NCBI GenBank assembly: GCA_947502815.1
Contig: CANNBH010000001.1
Location: 558,001 to 622,000, forward strand
DNA: 64,000 nt
Reading direction: 5' to 3'
From: an uncultured Erythrobacter sp.
GTDB taxonomy: Bacteria; Pseudomonadota; Alphaproteobacteria; Sphingomonadales; Sphingomonadaceae
Shown here piece by piece: positions 42,096-51,298 of this stretch. Below the pieces are notes generated by a model. The model ran no database searches. It was not told where the DNA came from and saw only the letters and a list, made by a program, of their open reading frames with translations. The position numbers and the translations under genes were made by a program. The first letter of the stretch is position 1, and every line of letters starts with the position of its first letter.

Positions 42096-44087
42096 ATGAT
42101 CCGAACTGTTGCCTTTCTCGCCGCGTCTGCTTGCACAGCCGTTCCCGCCCTTTCTGTGGCTCAAGATGCGGAGGCGAGTTTTGGCGGAGCCTCCGGCGCG
42201 GATCTTTCGATCGAAGCGATAGAGCCCGATGACGCAGACGTGACCATTGGGCGGGCGGGCGAACATCCGGCTGACATTGGCCGATACCTGCTTGCCTCGG
42301 GTGCCGGCGGTGCGAACCTTTCGCCTGATGGACAGACCATTGCCTTTGCATGGGACGTAACGGGCGAATCGGAATTGTGGGTGATGCCCGCCACCGGCGG
42401 TCAACCGCAGCAGATCACCTTCAAAACCGGCGTGTTTGCGCCGATATGGACGCCTGATGGTTCCGGCCTGTTCTATTCTGCGGATCGCGACGGCAATGAA
42501 CAACCAGGCTATTTCGCCCTAAGCCCCGATGGGAATAAGGAGAGCGAGGTCCTGCCCGCTGCCGCCGGTGATTTTCGCATCTTTGGTGACTTCGCCGCCG
42601 ACGGCAGCTTCGTTTACGCATCCACCGCGCGCGGGGCCGGTGTATTCGACATTTATCGCGGCACAATGGACGGCACGACCGAGCTGATCGTTGAGGCGGA
42701 TTTGGGCCTTGTCGCTCGCTCAATCTCTCCCGATGGCAAATACGCTATCGTGATAGAGCGCGTTGGAGAGGATGCGGACAATCTGTATCTCTTAGACCTC
42801 GCCACAAAACAGATGACCACTATTTCCGAACCGCCGGTGGAGCAGCGCGCGGCGCACACGCTGGGCGGGATTGAGTGGATGCCCAATTCATCGGGCTTCT
42901 ATTTTTCAACCAATCTGGACAGGGAATTTGGCACGTTGGCATTTTACGATGTCGAAAGCGGATCGTTTCAGAGGGTGTTCGAAAGCTCCAGCGATGTCGA
43001 AAGCCTCGAATTATGCGGTCCGGGGCCGGGCGGTTCTTACCTTTATTGGACACAGAACGAGGATGGCTTTGACAGTCTGCGCGGCTGGCACACGGTAGAA
43101 AAGCGTCCGATTGCAATGCCGGACCTACCAGAAGGGCGCTACAGCCTTGATTGTGAAGGCGACGGGCAGCTTTTGGTGCGGGTCAACGGTTGGCAGACTC
43201 CCGGCGAAATCTGGATGACAAATCCGATTGAGGGCACAGCTAACAAAGTGTTCGCCGCGAACCTTGCAGGCCTTGATCCGGCGCGTTTGGTTCGGCCGCA
43301 GGTGGTGCGTTACACCGCGCGCGACGGGGTAGAGCTGCAAGGCTTGCTTTACCTGCCCGAAGGGGCAGGCACAGGCGCGGATGCTCCGCCGGTGCTGTTC
43401 GACGTCCATGGCGGCCCATCGGGTCAAAGCGTCGCGTCGTTTGAACCCATTGCTCAATATCATGTCGCCCGCGGCATTGCCGTGTTTCAACCCAATGTGC
43501 GGGGAAGCACCGGGCTGGGCCGCACCTATGCCATGCTGGACGACCGTGAAAAGCGGCTCGATTCGGTTCGCGATCTGGTCGATCTAAAAGACGCGCTCTC
43601 AGCGGATGGATTGATCGACGGTGACCGGGCGGCGGTTATGGGCGGTTCGTACGGCGGCTATGCCGTAAACGCCGTGCTTGCCGAATTTCCGGGCGAATTT
43701 GTCGCAGGAGTTTCGCTGTTTGGCGTGGCCGATTGGGTCACAGCGCTGGAGATCGCCTCGCCTTCGCTAAAGGCCGCGGATCGGATTGAATATGGCGATA
43801 TCACGGAAGAGAGATGGCGCGAATTTTACACGATCAATTCGCCCATTCGCAAAGCCGATCAGATCACCGTCCCGGTTCTTTATTCCCACGGTGTTATGGA
43901 CCCGCGCATCGACATTTCTGAAACAGAAGTGATGGTGCGCACATTGCGTGAAAACGGCGTGCCTGCACCCTTTATCCGCATTCCCGATGAAGGGCATGGC
44001 TGGCGCAAACTGTCGAACCAATTGTTCTATTACCGCCTCCAAGCGGAATTTATCGAAGAACAACTGGGGGTTGCTCAGCCAGAATAG
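42096..44087 (+). CDS. Secreted S9 family peptidase (prolyl oligopeptidase-like)
   Basis: 663 residues from the ATG at 42096. A signal peptide (about 1-22, ending A-L-S-V-A-Q-D) is followed by a WD40-like beta-propeller with repeats such as N-L-S-P-D-G-Q-T-I-A-F, then an alpha/beta hydrolase domain. The nucleophile Ser518 lies in G-G-S-Y-G-G-Y-A, the Asp in G-V-M-D-P-R-I-D and the His in D-E-G-H-G-W. Expected to cleave short peptides in the periplasm. Single gene followed by another secreted peptidase. Confidence 0.9.
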   Translation: MIRTVAFLAASACTAVPALSVAQDAEASFGGASGADLSIEAIEPDDADVTIGRAGEHPADIGRYLLASGAGGANLSPDGQTIAFAWDVTGESELWVMPATGGQPQQITFKTGVFAPIWTPDGSGLFYSADRDGNEQPGYFALSPDGNKESEVLPAAAGDFRIFGDFAADGSFVYASTARGAGVFDIYRGTMDGTTELIVEADLGLVARSISPDGKYAIVIERVGEDADNLYLLDLATKQMTTISEPPVEQRAAHTLGGIEWMPNSSGFYFSTNLDREFGTLAFYDVESGSFQRVFESSSDVESLELCGPGPGGSYLYWTQNEDGFDSLRGWHTVEKRPIAMPDLPEGRYSLDCEGDGQLLVRVNGWQTPGEIWMTNPIEGTANKVFAANLAGLDPARLVRPQVVRYTARDGVELQGLLYLPEGAGTGADAPPVLFDVHGGPSGQSVASFEPIAQYHVARGIAVFQPNVRGSTGLGRTYAMLDDREKRLDSVRDLVDLKDALSADGLIDGDRAAVMGGSYGGYAVNAVLAEFPGEFVAGVSLFGVADWVTALEIASPSLKAADRIEYGDITEERWREFYTINSPIRKADQITVPVLYSHGVMDPRIDISETEVMVRTLRENGVPAPFIRIPDEGHGWRKLSNQLFYYRLQAEFIEEQLGVAQPE

Positions 44088-44232
44088 GCGCGCGGTTCTA
44101 GGTAGGGACGTTTCTGAGGATCCGCGCCTTGCATTTATCGGCAATCCCCTGTTCAAACGGGATATCCGATACCGCCGTCATGCGGCTTCTCGCCAGCAAT
44201 CGGCGGCGCGACACACAGCAAGAGAGAATTTC

Positions 44233-46443
44233 ATGAAGAACCCCGGACTAGTCCCGATCCTTTCCACCGTTTCAGCCGCTGCGCTGCTCACAGGATGCGC
44301 CAGTTATTCGCAAGGAACCGATATGGAGCCGACCACCGAAATCGCCGCAGAGCCTGTCACCATTCCCGAAGGAACAGGCTATTTTGCGGCCGACAGCACT
44401 TTGCCATTCCAGACACCGGATTTTTCCGCGATTTCAGAGGATGATTACATCCCGGCGTTTGAACAGGGCATGGCAATCCAAGCGGCCGAAGTTCAGGCCA
44501 TCGTCAACAATTCCGATGCGGCAACATTTGAAAACACGATTGTCGCGCTTGAGACATCGGGCCGTATGCTGGGCCGGGTGGCGCGCGTGTTCTTTGCGCT
44601 GACAGGGTCAAACACGACCGATCGGTTGGATGAAATCAACACCGAAATGAGCCCGAAATTATCGGCCCATTCCGATTCGATCACACTTAACCCGGCTTTG
44701 TTCGCGCGGGTCAAAGCGGTTTATGACAATCGCGCCGCGATGACGATGACGCGCGAAGACGCCAAACTGCTCGAAGAAACTTACAAGCAAATGGTTCACG
44801 CCGGGGCCTTGCTGACCGATGATCAGCGGGAGAGGGTTAAGGAAATCAACACCGAGCTTTCCACGCTGACAACTCAATTCAGCCAAGCGGTGCGGTCCGC
44901 CACCAACGACCAACCGCTGGTTGTTGATACAGCGGAGGAACTGGCTGGGCTTTCAGATGCGGACATTGCCGCAGCTGCGGAGTTTGCGACCGAAAAGGGC
45001 TTCCCCGGAAAATACGCGATTGCGCTTCAGAACACCACGCAGCAGCCTTTGTTGCCGGCGCTGGAAAACCGCGCCACGCGTGAGCAGCTTTTCAAGCTGA
45101 GCCACAACCGTTCCGACGGCACCAATCCAGAACACGACACGCGCCTGTTGCTGGCCAATATTGCGGGCCTGCGCGCGGAAAAGGCGGCTTTGTTCGGCGA
45201 ACCCGATTGGGCCAGCTACACGATGTATGATCGCATGGCGAAAACGCCCAAAACCGCGCTCGATTTCATGGAGCAAATGGTCCCTGCGCTCGCCGCAACC
45301 CAGCGGCGCGAAGCGGCCATGCTCAACGAAGCCATCGCGGCCGAAGGTGGCAATTACGAAGTGCAGCCGTGGGATTGGTACCGCTTTGCCAACAAGGTGA
45401 AGGCAGAGCGTTACGACCTGGATGAAGACGCTGTGATGGAATATTTCCAGCTTGATAAAGTGTTGGAAGACGGCGTGTTTTACATGTCGGAAAAACTATA
45501 CGGCCTGACGTTTGAGCGCCGCAGCGACATCCCGACCTATCACCCCGATGTGTGGGTCTATACCGTGTTTGAGGCAGATGGTTCAGAACTGGGCTTGTTC
45601 TATTTCGACCCGTTCCAGCGCCCATCCAAACGCGGCGGCGCGTGGATGTCGAACTTCGTCGATCAAAGCTATTTGTGGGACACGAAACCCGTGATCTACA
45701 ATGTGTTGAACATCCCCAAGGCGTCCGACGGCGAAGTGCAATTGGTCAGTTTCGACAATGTGAACACCATTTTCCATGAATTTGGTCATGCGCTGCACGG
45801 CTTCTTTGCCGATCAAAAATACGAAAGCCTATCGGGCACCGCGACTGCGCGGGATTTCGTCGAATACCCAAGCCAAGTTCACGAGATGTGGGCTTCCTAT
45901 CCGGAAGTGCTGCAAAACTATGCGCGCCATTACGAAACTGGTGAAGTGATCCCGATGGAATTGGTCGAGCGCATCGAAGCCGCGTCGAAATTCAATCAAG
46001 GATATGATTTTGGCGAAGTGGTCGAAGCAGCCTTGCTGGATATGCGCTGGAGCGCGCTGAGCCCAGCAGAGGCAGCGGCCATCGACACGCCTGAAAAAGT
46101 CGATGCGTTTGAACGGTCATCCTTGCAGGATTTGGGGCTGGAAATTGACCTTGTCCCGCCGCGCTATCGCTCCACTTATTTCAATCACATTTTCAGCTCC
46201 CCTGCGGGATATTCGGCAGGCTATTACAGCTATTTGTGGACCGAGATGCTCGATCGCGACAGCCGCAAATGGTTTGTCGATAACGGCGGTCTGACGCGCG
46301 AGAACGGCCAGCATTACCGTGAAACAGTATTGAGCCGCGGCGGGACGATGGATTATTTCGTCATGTTCGAAAACTTCGCCGGACGTCAGCCCGATGTCGG
46401 GCCGATGTTGGAAGCGCGCGGATTGACGAGCGACGCTGAGTGA
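44233..46443 (+). CDS. M3 family metallopeptidase lipoprotein (Dcp-like)
   Basis: 736 residues from the ATG at 44233; the longer in-frame opening overlaps the S9 gene. Signal with lipobox L-L-T-G-C (Cys22). Helical M3 fold with the zinc motif H-E-F-G-H at 515-519 in a classic H-E-F-G-H-A-L-H-G-F-F stretch; the third ligand Glu lies about 25 residues on. It matches peptidyl-dipeptidase Dcp more than oligopeptidase A by pattern, and the lipoprotein signal places it in the periplasm. Follows the S9 peptidase by 145 bases; together they suggest peptide scavenging. Confidence 0.9.
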   Translation: MKNPGLVPILSTVSAAALLTGCASYSQGTDMEPTTEIAAEPVTIPEGTGYFAADSTLPFQTPDFSAISEDDYIPAFEQGMAIQAAEVQAIVNNSDAATFENTIVALETSGRMLGRVARVFFALTGSNTTDRLDEINTEMSPKLSAHSDSITLNPALFARVKAVYDNRAAMTMTREDAKLLEETYKQMVHAGALLTDDQRERVKEINTELSTLTTQFSQAVRSATNDQPLVVDTAEELAGLSDADIAAAAEFATEKGFPGKYAIALQNTTQQPLLPALENRATREQLFKLSHNRSDGTNPEHDTRLLLANIAGLRAEKAALFGEPDWASYTMYDRMAKTPKTALDFMEQMVPALAATQRREAAMLNEAIAAEGGNYEVQPWDWYRFANKVKAERYDLDEDAVMEYFQLDKVLEDGVFYMSEKLYGLTFERRSDIPTYHPDVWVYTVFEADGSELGLFYFDPFQRPSKRGGAWMSNFVDQSYLWDTKPVIYNVLNIPKASDGEVQLVSFDNVNTIFHEFGHALHGFFADQKYESLSGTATARDFVEYPSQVHEMWASYPEVLQNYARHYETGEVIPMELVERIEAASKFNQGYDFGEVVEAALLDMRWSALSPAEAAAIDTPEKVDAFERSSLQDLGLEIDLVPPRYRSTYFNHIFSSPAGYSAGYYSYLWTEMLDRDSRKWFVDNGGLTRENGQHYRETVLSRGGTMDYFVMFENFAGRQPDVGPMLEARGLTSDAE

Positions 46444-46579
46444 TGGGCATTCAAGGCGTGCGCTGACCTCAAACGGCCGCGCACGCCCTGACCCACTTTC
46501 ACCCTTGAATTGACCCGGATATGCGCGCTGCTACGGTCGCGGATGATCCATAGAGTATGGTTTCAAAGGAGGGGGCGGC

Positions 46580-48304
46580 GTGAGTGCATCGGGATTGATC
46601 TTTACCGGTCTCAGCTGCCTGTTCTTCATGGCTCTGGTCGGCGTCATCAGCTGGCTGAAAACGCGCGGAACAGCTGATACCAAAGACGGATATTTCCTTG
46701 CCGGGCGGGGGTTGGGGGCGACCTTTATCGCAGGTTCGCTTTTGCTTACCAACCTTTCGGCAGAGCAGTTGATTGGCCTCAACGGATCGGCCTACGGCTA
46801 TAATATGTCGAGCATGGGGTGGGAGGTCACCGCGGCTGTTGCGACGATTGCGATGGCGCTGATTTTTCTGCCGAAATACCTCGCCGGTGCGTTCACCACG
46901 CTTCCGCAGTTTTTGAATGACCGGTTTGATCCGGTTGTGCGGCGCATGTCAGTGATCTTGTTCATGCTCGGCTATGGTCTCGTGACCATTCCGAGCGTTT
47001 TGTATGCGGGCTCTGTGGCGGTGCTGTTGCTTTTTGATGTGCCCGGTTTGACCGGCCTCAGTTACTTTCAGTCGCTTGTGGCCACGGTTGTGGTCATTGG
47101 GATCACCGGGTCAATTTATGCGATTTTTGGCGGCCTGCGTGCGGTTGCCGTGTCCGATACGATCAACGGCGTCGGCTTGTTGATCATCGGTGTCCTTGTG
47201 CCCGTTTTCGGCCTGATCGCTCTGGGCAATGGCGATTTCGGAGCCGGACTGGAGCAATTGGGGAACGCGCATCCTGAAAAACTCAATGCGATTGGCGATA
47301 GCGACGCACCGACGCCGTTCGGCACTTTGTTCACCGGCATGATCTTCGCCAATTTGTTTTACTGGTGCACCAATCAATATGTGATCCAGCGTACTTTGGG
47401 CGCGCAGAGCCTGGCCGAAGGACAAAAGGGCGTTCTGTTTTCCGGTTTTTTCAAGATACTTGTGCCGTTCATGATGATGCTGCCCGGGGTGATCGCGTTT
47501 CATCTTTACGGGCCAGGGCTTGGTTCGATTGATGAAGCCTATCCGCGCCTGATTCGCGATGTTTTGCCGGTCTATCTTTCTGGCTTTTTCCTCGCGGTCT
47601 TGCTTGGGGCGGTGTTCAGCTCCTTCAATTCTTTGCTCAACAGCGCGGCGACTTTGTTCAGCTTGGATGTCTACGCGCCGGCCAAAGGCGACACGGCGAG
47701 CGACGCGGAATTGGTGCGGGTCGCAAAGATCGCCAGCGTGGTGATTGCTCTGTTCTCATTTGTCGTTGCCCCGATGCTGTATTTTGCCGAACAGGGCCTG
47801 TGGCAGATCATTCGCGTGTTCACTGGGTTCTACAACATTCCGACCGTCGTGATCGTGATTGTTGGGTTGTTCACCTCCCGCGTGCCCGCGTTGGGTGCAA
47901 AGCTTGTGATCGTCTTTCACGTCGTCACATACGGCTTGCTTAGGTTTGTGTTCGCGGATGATGTCACGCTCCACTTCCTGCACCAATATGCCATTTTGTT
48001 TGTGGCCGAGGTTGCCATCATGCTCGTTTGTGGATGGCTGCGCCCCCGCGAAGAGGCATGGCAATTCACCCGCAATGAGAAAGTGGATTTGACCCCGTGG
48101 CGTTTTGCAAAGCCGCTGGCGGTGACGCTGTTCTCATGCGTGGTGGCGACATATCTTTTGTTCTCACCGATTGGTGTGGCGTCATCCACCGGTCCGGGTG
48201 CGTTGTTTGCGGTGCTGATCGGGGCGATTGTGATTGGAAATGCGGCGGTATGGGGATGGGCATCGCGCAGTTCGGCTGCGAATCCAGACCTACGCTATCA
48301 GTGA
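46580..48304 (+). CDS. Sodium:solute symporter (SSS family, SglT-like)
   Basis: 574 residues from a GTG with an AAAGGAGG ribosome site. About fourteen membrane segments; the start has F-L-A-G-R-G-L-G-A-T-F-I-A-G-S-L-L-L-T-N-L-S-A-E-Q, matching the sugar branch (vSGLT-like) of the family, and N-Q-Y-V-I-Q-R-T-L is conserved there. It should take up a sugar or related solute with sodium. It converges on the operon holding the GH42 beta-galactosidase and overlaps its last gene by 15 bases at the 3' ends, which supports a galactoside or galactose-like substrate. Confidence 0.85.
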   Translation: MSASGLIFTGLSCLFFMALVGVISWLKTRGTADTKDGYFLAGRGLGATFIAGSLLLTNLSAEQLIGLNGSAYGYNMSSMGWEVTAAVATIAMALIFLPKYLAGAFTTLPQFLNDRFDPVVRRMSVILFMLGYGLVTIPSVLYAGSVAVLLLFDVPGLTGLSYFQSLVATVVVIGITGSIYAIFGGLRAVAVSDTINGVGLLIIGVLVPVFGLIALGNGDFGAGLEQLGNAHPEKLNAIGDSDAPTPFGTLFTGMIFANLFYWCTNQYVIQRTLGAQSLAEGQKGVLFSGFFKILVPFMMMLPGVIAFHLYGPGLGSIDEAYPRLIRDVLPVYLSGFFLAVLLGAVFSSFNSLLNSAATLFSLDVYAPAKGDTASDAELVRVAKIASVVIALFSFVVAPMLYFAEQGLWQIIRVFTGFYNIPTVVIVIVGLFTSRVPALGAKLVIVFHVVTYGLLRFVFADDVTLHFLHQYAILFVAEVAIMLVCGWLRPREEAWQFTRNEKVDLTPWRFAKPLAVTLFSCVVATYLLFSPIGVASSTGPGALFAVLIGAIVIGNAAVWGWASRSSAANPDLRYQ

Positions 48305-49204
48305 CGCCAGAACACGGCGCTTTCCTTCAAAAGGGCGCCGCCCATGCATGACGGCGAAATTGTCGATCAACGCGACGTCGCCTGCCTGCCAGTTTAGATC
48401 AAAGGTTAGCTCATCGGCGATTGCGATGGCCGGGGCCATGTCTGCCTGTGTGATGGCTTCGCCGTCGCCAAATGTGATCGCGCGACCCGGATCATTGCGG
48501 CTATCGGCCCATCCGCGAAAGGCGGCGATCAGCTGGTTGAAGAAACTGCGCCGTCCATCTTTCAGCACGCGGACGGCGTCAAGCGAGGGAGTGGTCGCAC
48601 GCAAGGAACCATCGCCGGTCCATTCCCAGCTGTAATTCAACTGAGCCAAGCGCGCCTCGGCATCGGTCCGGTTATCGACGCTTAAGGTGCTGCGCCAGCT
48701 TCGCCCTTGTCCCGATCCTGCATCATCGTCGTCCGGCATAACATTGGTGTATCGCACCCCTTCGGCCTGCACCCGGGCAACGAATTCCGGCGCCTGTTTG
48801 ATCAATCGATCAAGCACCCAATCTGACCGGCACAGCGGTGTTGCGCCGCCAGATCCCGGAGCAATTTCGCAATAGAAGAAAAGCTTGGCCGGAAACATCG
48901 GGGTCTGCGCCATTTCGTGGTGCAAGAAAATTTCTGTGGCGGGCGGCGCTTCATTGGCGGTGAAAACGCGCGGCGTTACATTGGTGCGCACCGCATTGGA
49001 GAGCGAATCTTCATAGGTAAAACCGGGTTCGCCATACCCTTCGATCGCGGCGTCGAACGCAGCGGGATCGGCCACATCAAAACCGCGAAAAAGCAGCGCG
49101 CCTGCCTGATCGAGCGCAGCATCCACGCCCGCTTTGTTGGCGCGCAGAAATGCGGCCAGATCACCGCCGCCCGTAATAATGCCGGGAAATTCGTTGTCAG
49201 CCAT
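48290..49204 (-). CDS. TauD/TfdA family Fe(II)/2-oxoglutarate dioxygenase
   Basis: 304 residues from the ATG at 49204 (49213 is an alternative). The metal-binding H-x-E lies in F-L-H-H-E-M-A-Q and the distal His in N-F-A-V-M-H-G-R-R-P-F, with the Arg for 2-oxoglutarate following. The TauD-like group oxidises small acids or amino-acid derivatives, often in natural product pathways (SyrP/clavaminate-like). Its place as last gene of a sugar operon is unusual and the substrate is unknown. Confidence 0.78.
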   Translation of the reverse strand: MADNEFPGIITGGGDLAAFLRANKAGVDAALDQAGALLFRGFDVADPAAFDAAIEGYGEPGFTYEDSLSNAVRTNVTPRVFTANEAPPATEIFLHHEMAQTPMFPAKLFFYCEIAPGSGGATPLCRSDWVLDRLIKQAPEFVARVQAEGVRYTNVMPDDDDAGSGQGRSWRSTLSVDNRTDAEARLAQLNYSWEWTGDGSLRATTPSLDAVRVLKDGRRSFFNQLIAAFRGWADSRNDPGRAITFGDGEAITQADMAPAIAIADELTFDLNWQAGDVALIDNFAVMHGRRPFEGKRRVLASLIA

Positions 49205-49205
49205 A

Positions 49206-50162
49206 TCAGTCATAGATTGGGTGGAATGTGCCAAAGGCAGCCTCTGCAAAGACACCGGGATCATTAAACCGCCGGTTTTGGTTTAGGGTGCCGATTGCGG
49301 CCATTTCGACATTGCTGAGTTCAAAATCATCAATGGCGAGGTTTTCGCGCATCCGATCTGGCTTGGTCGTTTTGGGAATGACCGCAGTGCCCCGTTGGAC
49401 CCCCCACCGCAGCAGCACTTGTGCCGGAGATTTGCCGTGCGCCTGCGCCGCGACCATCACTGGCGCTGTACCCAGCAGGCTTTCACCCGCTTCGGCCATA
49501 TTCAATTCAAAATAACTCTGCGCTCCCAATGGCGAAAACGCGGTAACGTCCATGCCATAGCCATTGGCACAGCGGATGAGTTTTTCCTGTGTCAAATAGG
49601 GATGCGCCTCGATCTGAAGCATGGAAGGTTTGATCCGCGCATAAGTCATCAAATCATGGATCAGGGCGCTGTTGTAATTGCAAATGCCAATGCGTTTCAC
49701 CAGACCTTGGTCGACCAGAGCCTCCATCGCCTGCCACGTTTCGTGCAAAGGCACATTGGCGCGCCGCATTTCCGGTTGCCCGGAGGCGGGATTGTTCAGC
49801 CATTCGGGCGGGTAACGTTCGTCAATCGGCACATATTCCAGCGCGATTGGAAAGTGGACAAGATACAGATCGAGACAATCCAGCCCCAAGTCTGAGAGCG
49901 TCTTGCGGCAGGCCTCTTCGACATGTTCGCCTGCGTGAAATGTGTTCCACAATTTCGACGTCACCCACAGATCATCGCGGGTTACCAGCCCATCGGCGAT
50001 GGCCTGCGCGATCCCTTTGCCTGCTTCGGTTTCGTTGGCGTAATCGGCGGCGCTGTCAAAATGGCGATAGCCCGCGCGAACGGCTTCGACGACGGTCGCA
50101 GCGGTGTCTTCACGCGGAATTTTCCAGAGGCCAAAGCCTACAGGCGGCATGGTTTGGAGCAC
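49206..50162 (-). CDS. Aldo/keto reductase
   Basis: 318 residues from a GTG at 50162 with GAGG 9 bases upstream; an ATG at 50150 lacks a ribosome site. AKR barrel with G-F-G-L-W-K-I-P, the catalytic D-S-A-A-D-Y-A-N-E (Asp and Tyr), V-T-S-K-L-W-N (Lys) and the His strand L-Y-L-V-H-F-P. The NADP-binding end I-P-K-T-T-K-P-D-R-M is present. Resembles sugar-reducing AKRs (xylose reductase-like). It lies 4 bases after the Gfo/Idh gene. Confidence 0.87.
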   Translation of the reverse strand: MLQTMPPVGFGLWKIPREDTAATVVEAVRAGYRHFDSAADYANETEAGKGIAQAIADGLVTRDDLWVTSKLWNTFHAGEHVEEACRKTLSDLGLDCLDLYLVHFPIALEYVPIDERYPPEWLNNPASGQPEMRRANVPLHETWQAMEALVDQGLVKRIGICNYNSALIHDLMTYARIKPSMLQIEAHPYLTQEKLIRCANGYGMDVTAFSPLGAQSYFELNMAEAGESLLGTAPVMVAAQAHGKSPAQVLLRWGVQRGTAVIPKTTKPDRMRENLAIDDFELSNVEMAAIGTLNQNRRFNDPGVFAEAAFGTFHPIYD

Positions 50163-50166
50163 GTCT

Positions 50167-51258
50167 TTATTCCTCGTCTGAAAAATGGATGTCCACCGGC
50201 TGACCAGTGGCGATGCTTTGCTGCGCAGCCGCGCCCATCGCAACAGAGCGATAGCCATCGCGCGCTGTGATGAGGGGCGCAGTGCCCCCTATCAAGGCCT
50301 CGTGAAAATCGCGTTGCTGGTAGTATGTCGCGCCGTGGTGGTCACCCGCATCCAGCGCCTCTTGCGGGGTGTCGACGGTTTCAACCGTCGTGCCGGAATG
50401 GTCGCGCGGTGACCACGTGACCTCGCCGCGGGGCAATTTCACTTCCATCTTGCCCACCGGCCCGACTGCGCTGATTTCTTCTTGCTGATCGGACCCTTCG
50501 GCAAACATGCACAGATCGAGCATCGCCCGTGCGCCGCCAGCAAAATCAACCGTCACAAACGCGTTGTCGAGAATATCGGGAACCTCGCCATCATAGCTCT
50601 CGTCCAGATGGTTCACATCTTGCGCGCCGCTGGCAAAAATACGCACCGGCTCATCGCGCAAGATATGGCGCATCAGGTCGAAGAAGTGGCAGCACTTTTC
50701 CACCAAGGTGCCGCCCGTGTTGCGATTAAACCGGTTCCAGTCGCCGACTTTAACAAGGAAGGGGAAGCGATGTTCGCGGATGGAGAGCATTTTGATGCCC
50801 CCCGCTTCGCCCGCATGCAGACGCTCAATAAAGCGTGTGACCGGGGGCATATAGCGATATTCGAGCCCCACCCAGAACAGGCGCGGATATGTGCGAGCGG
50901 CGTTGGCTAAGGCTTCCGCATCGGCCAGCGCCGTGCACATTGGTTTTTCGAGCAGCACTGCCGCGCCCGCCTCCATCACCGGTTTCACCACGTCAATATG
51001 CGTGAAATTGGGCGATGCAATGATGACGGCATCTGGCTTGACCTCGGCGAGCATCGCCGCGTTGTCGGTGAATAAGCGCACCTCTTGCCCCAATGCCCGC
51101 GCCTGCTGCTGAGCGGCATCGAGCGACCCGGCATCAGGGTCAGCAATAGCGACCAAATGCGCGCCCGGCACCAAAGCGAGATTGCGCATATGCTCGCGCC
51201 CCATCATGCCGCAGCCGATGATCGCATAGGTTCGCAAAGAAGTGTCGGAACTGGTCAT
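50167..51258 (-). CDS. Gfo/Idh/MocA family oxidoreductase
   Basis: 363 residues from the ATG at 51258. Rossmann start A-I-I-G-C-G-M-M-G-R-E-H, the family L-L-E-K-P-M motif with the catalytic Lys, and a C-terminal beta-sheet domain with the conserved G-G-T-L-V-E-K-C-C-H-F-F-D-L. Members oxidise or reduce sugars and inositols with NAD(P). Second gene of the GH42 operon; probably acts on the sugar released by the galactosidase. Confidence 0.87.
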   Translation of the reverse strand: MTSSDTSLRTYAIIGCGMMGREHMRNLALVPGAHLVAIADPDAGSLDAAQQQARALGQEVRLFTDNAAMLAEVKPDAVIIASPNFTHIDVVKPVMEAGAAVLLEKPMCTALADAEALANAARTYPRLFWVGLEYRYMPPVTRFIERLHAGEAGGIKMLSIREHRFPFLVKVGDWNRFNRNTGGTLVEKCCHFFDLMRHILRDEPVRIFASGAQDVNHLDESYDGEVPDILDNAFVTVDFAGGARAMLDLCMFAEGSDQQEEISAVGPVGKMEVKLPRGEVTWSPRDHSGTTVETVDTPQEALDAGDHHGATYYQQRDFHEALIGGTAPLITARDGYRSVAMGAAAQQSIATGQPVDIHFSDEE

Positions 51259-51298
51259 TCTCGGCGCTCTTGAGGCGCAGACGGGCAATTGGCAAGCA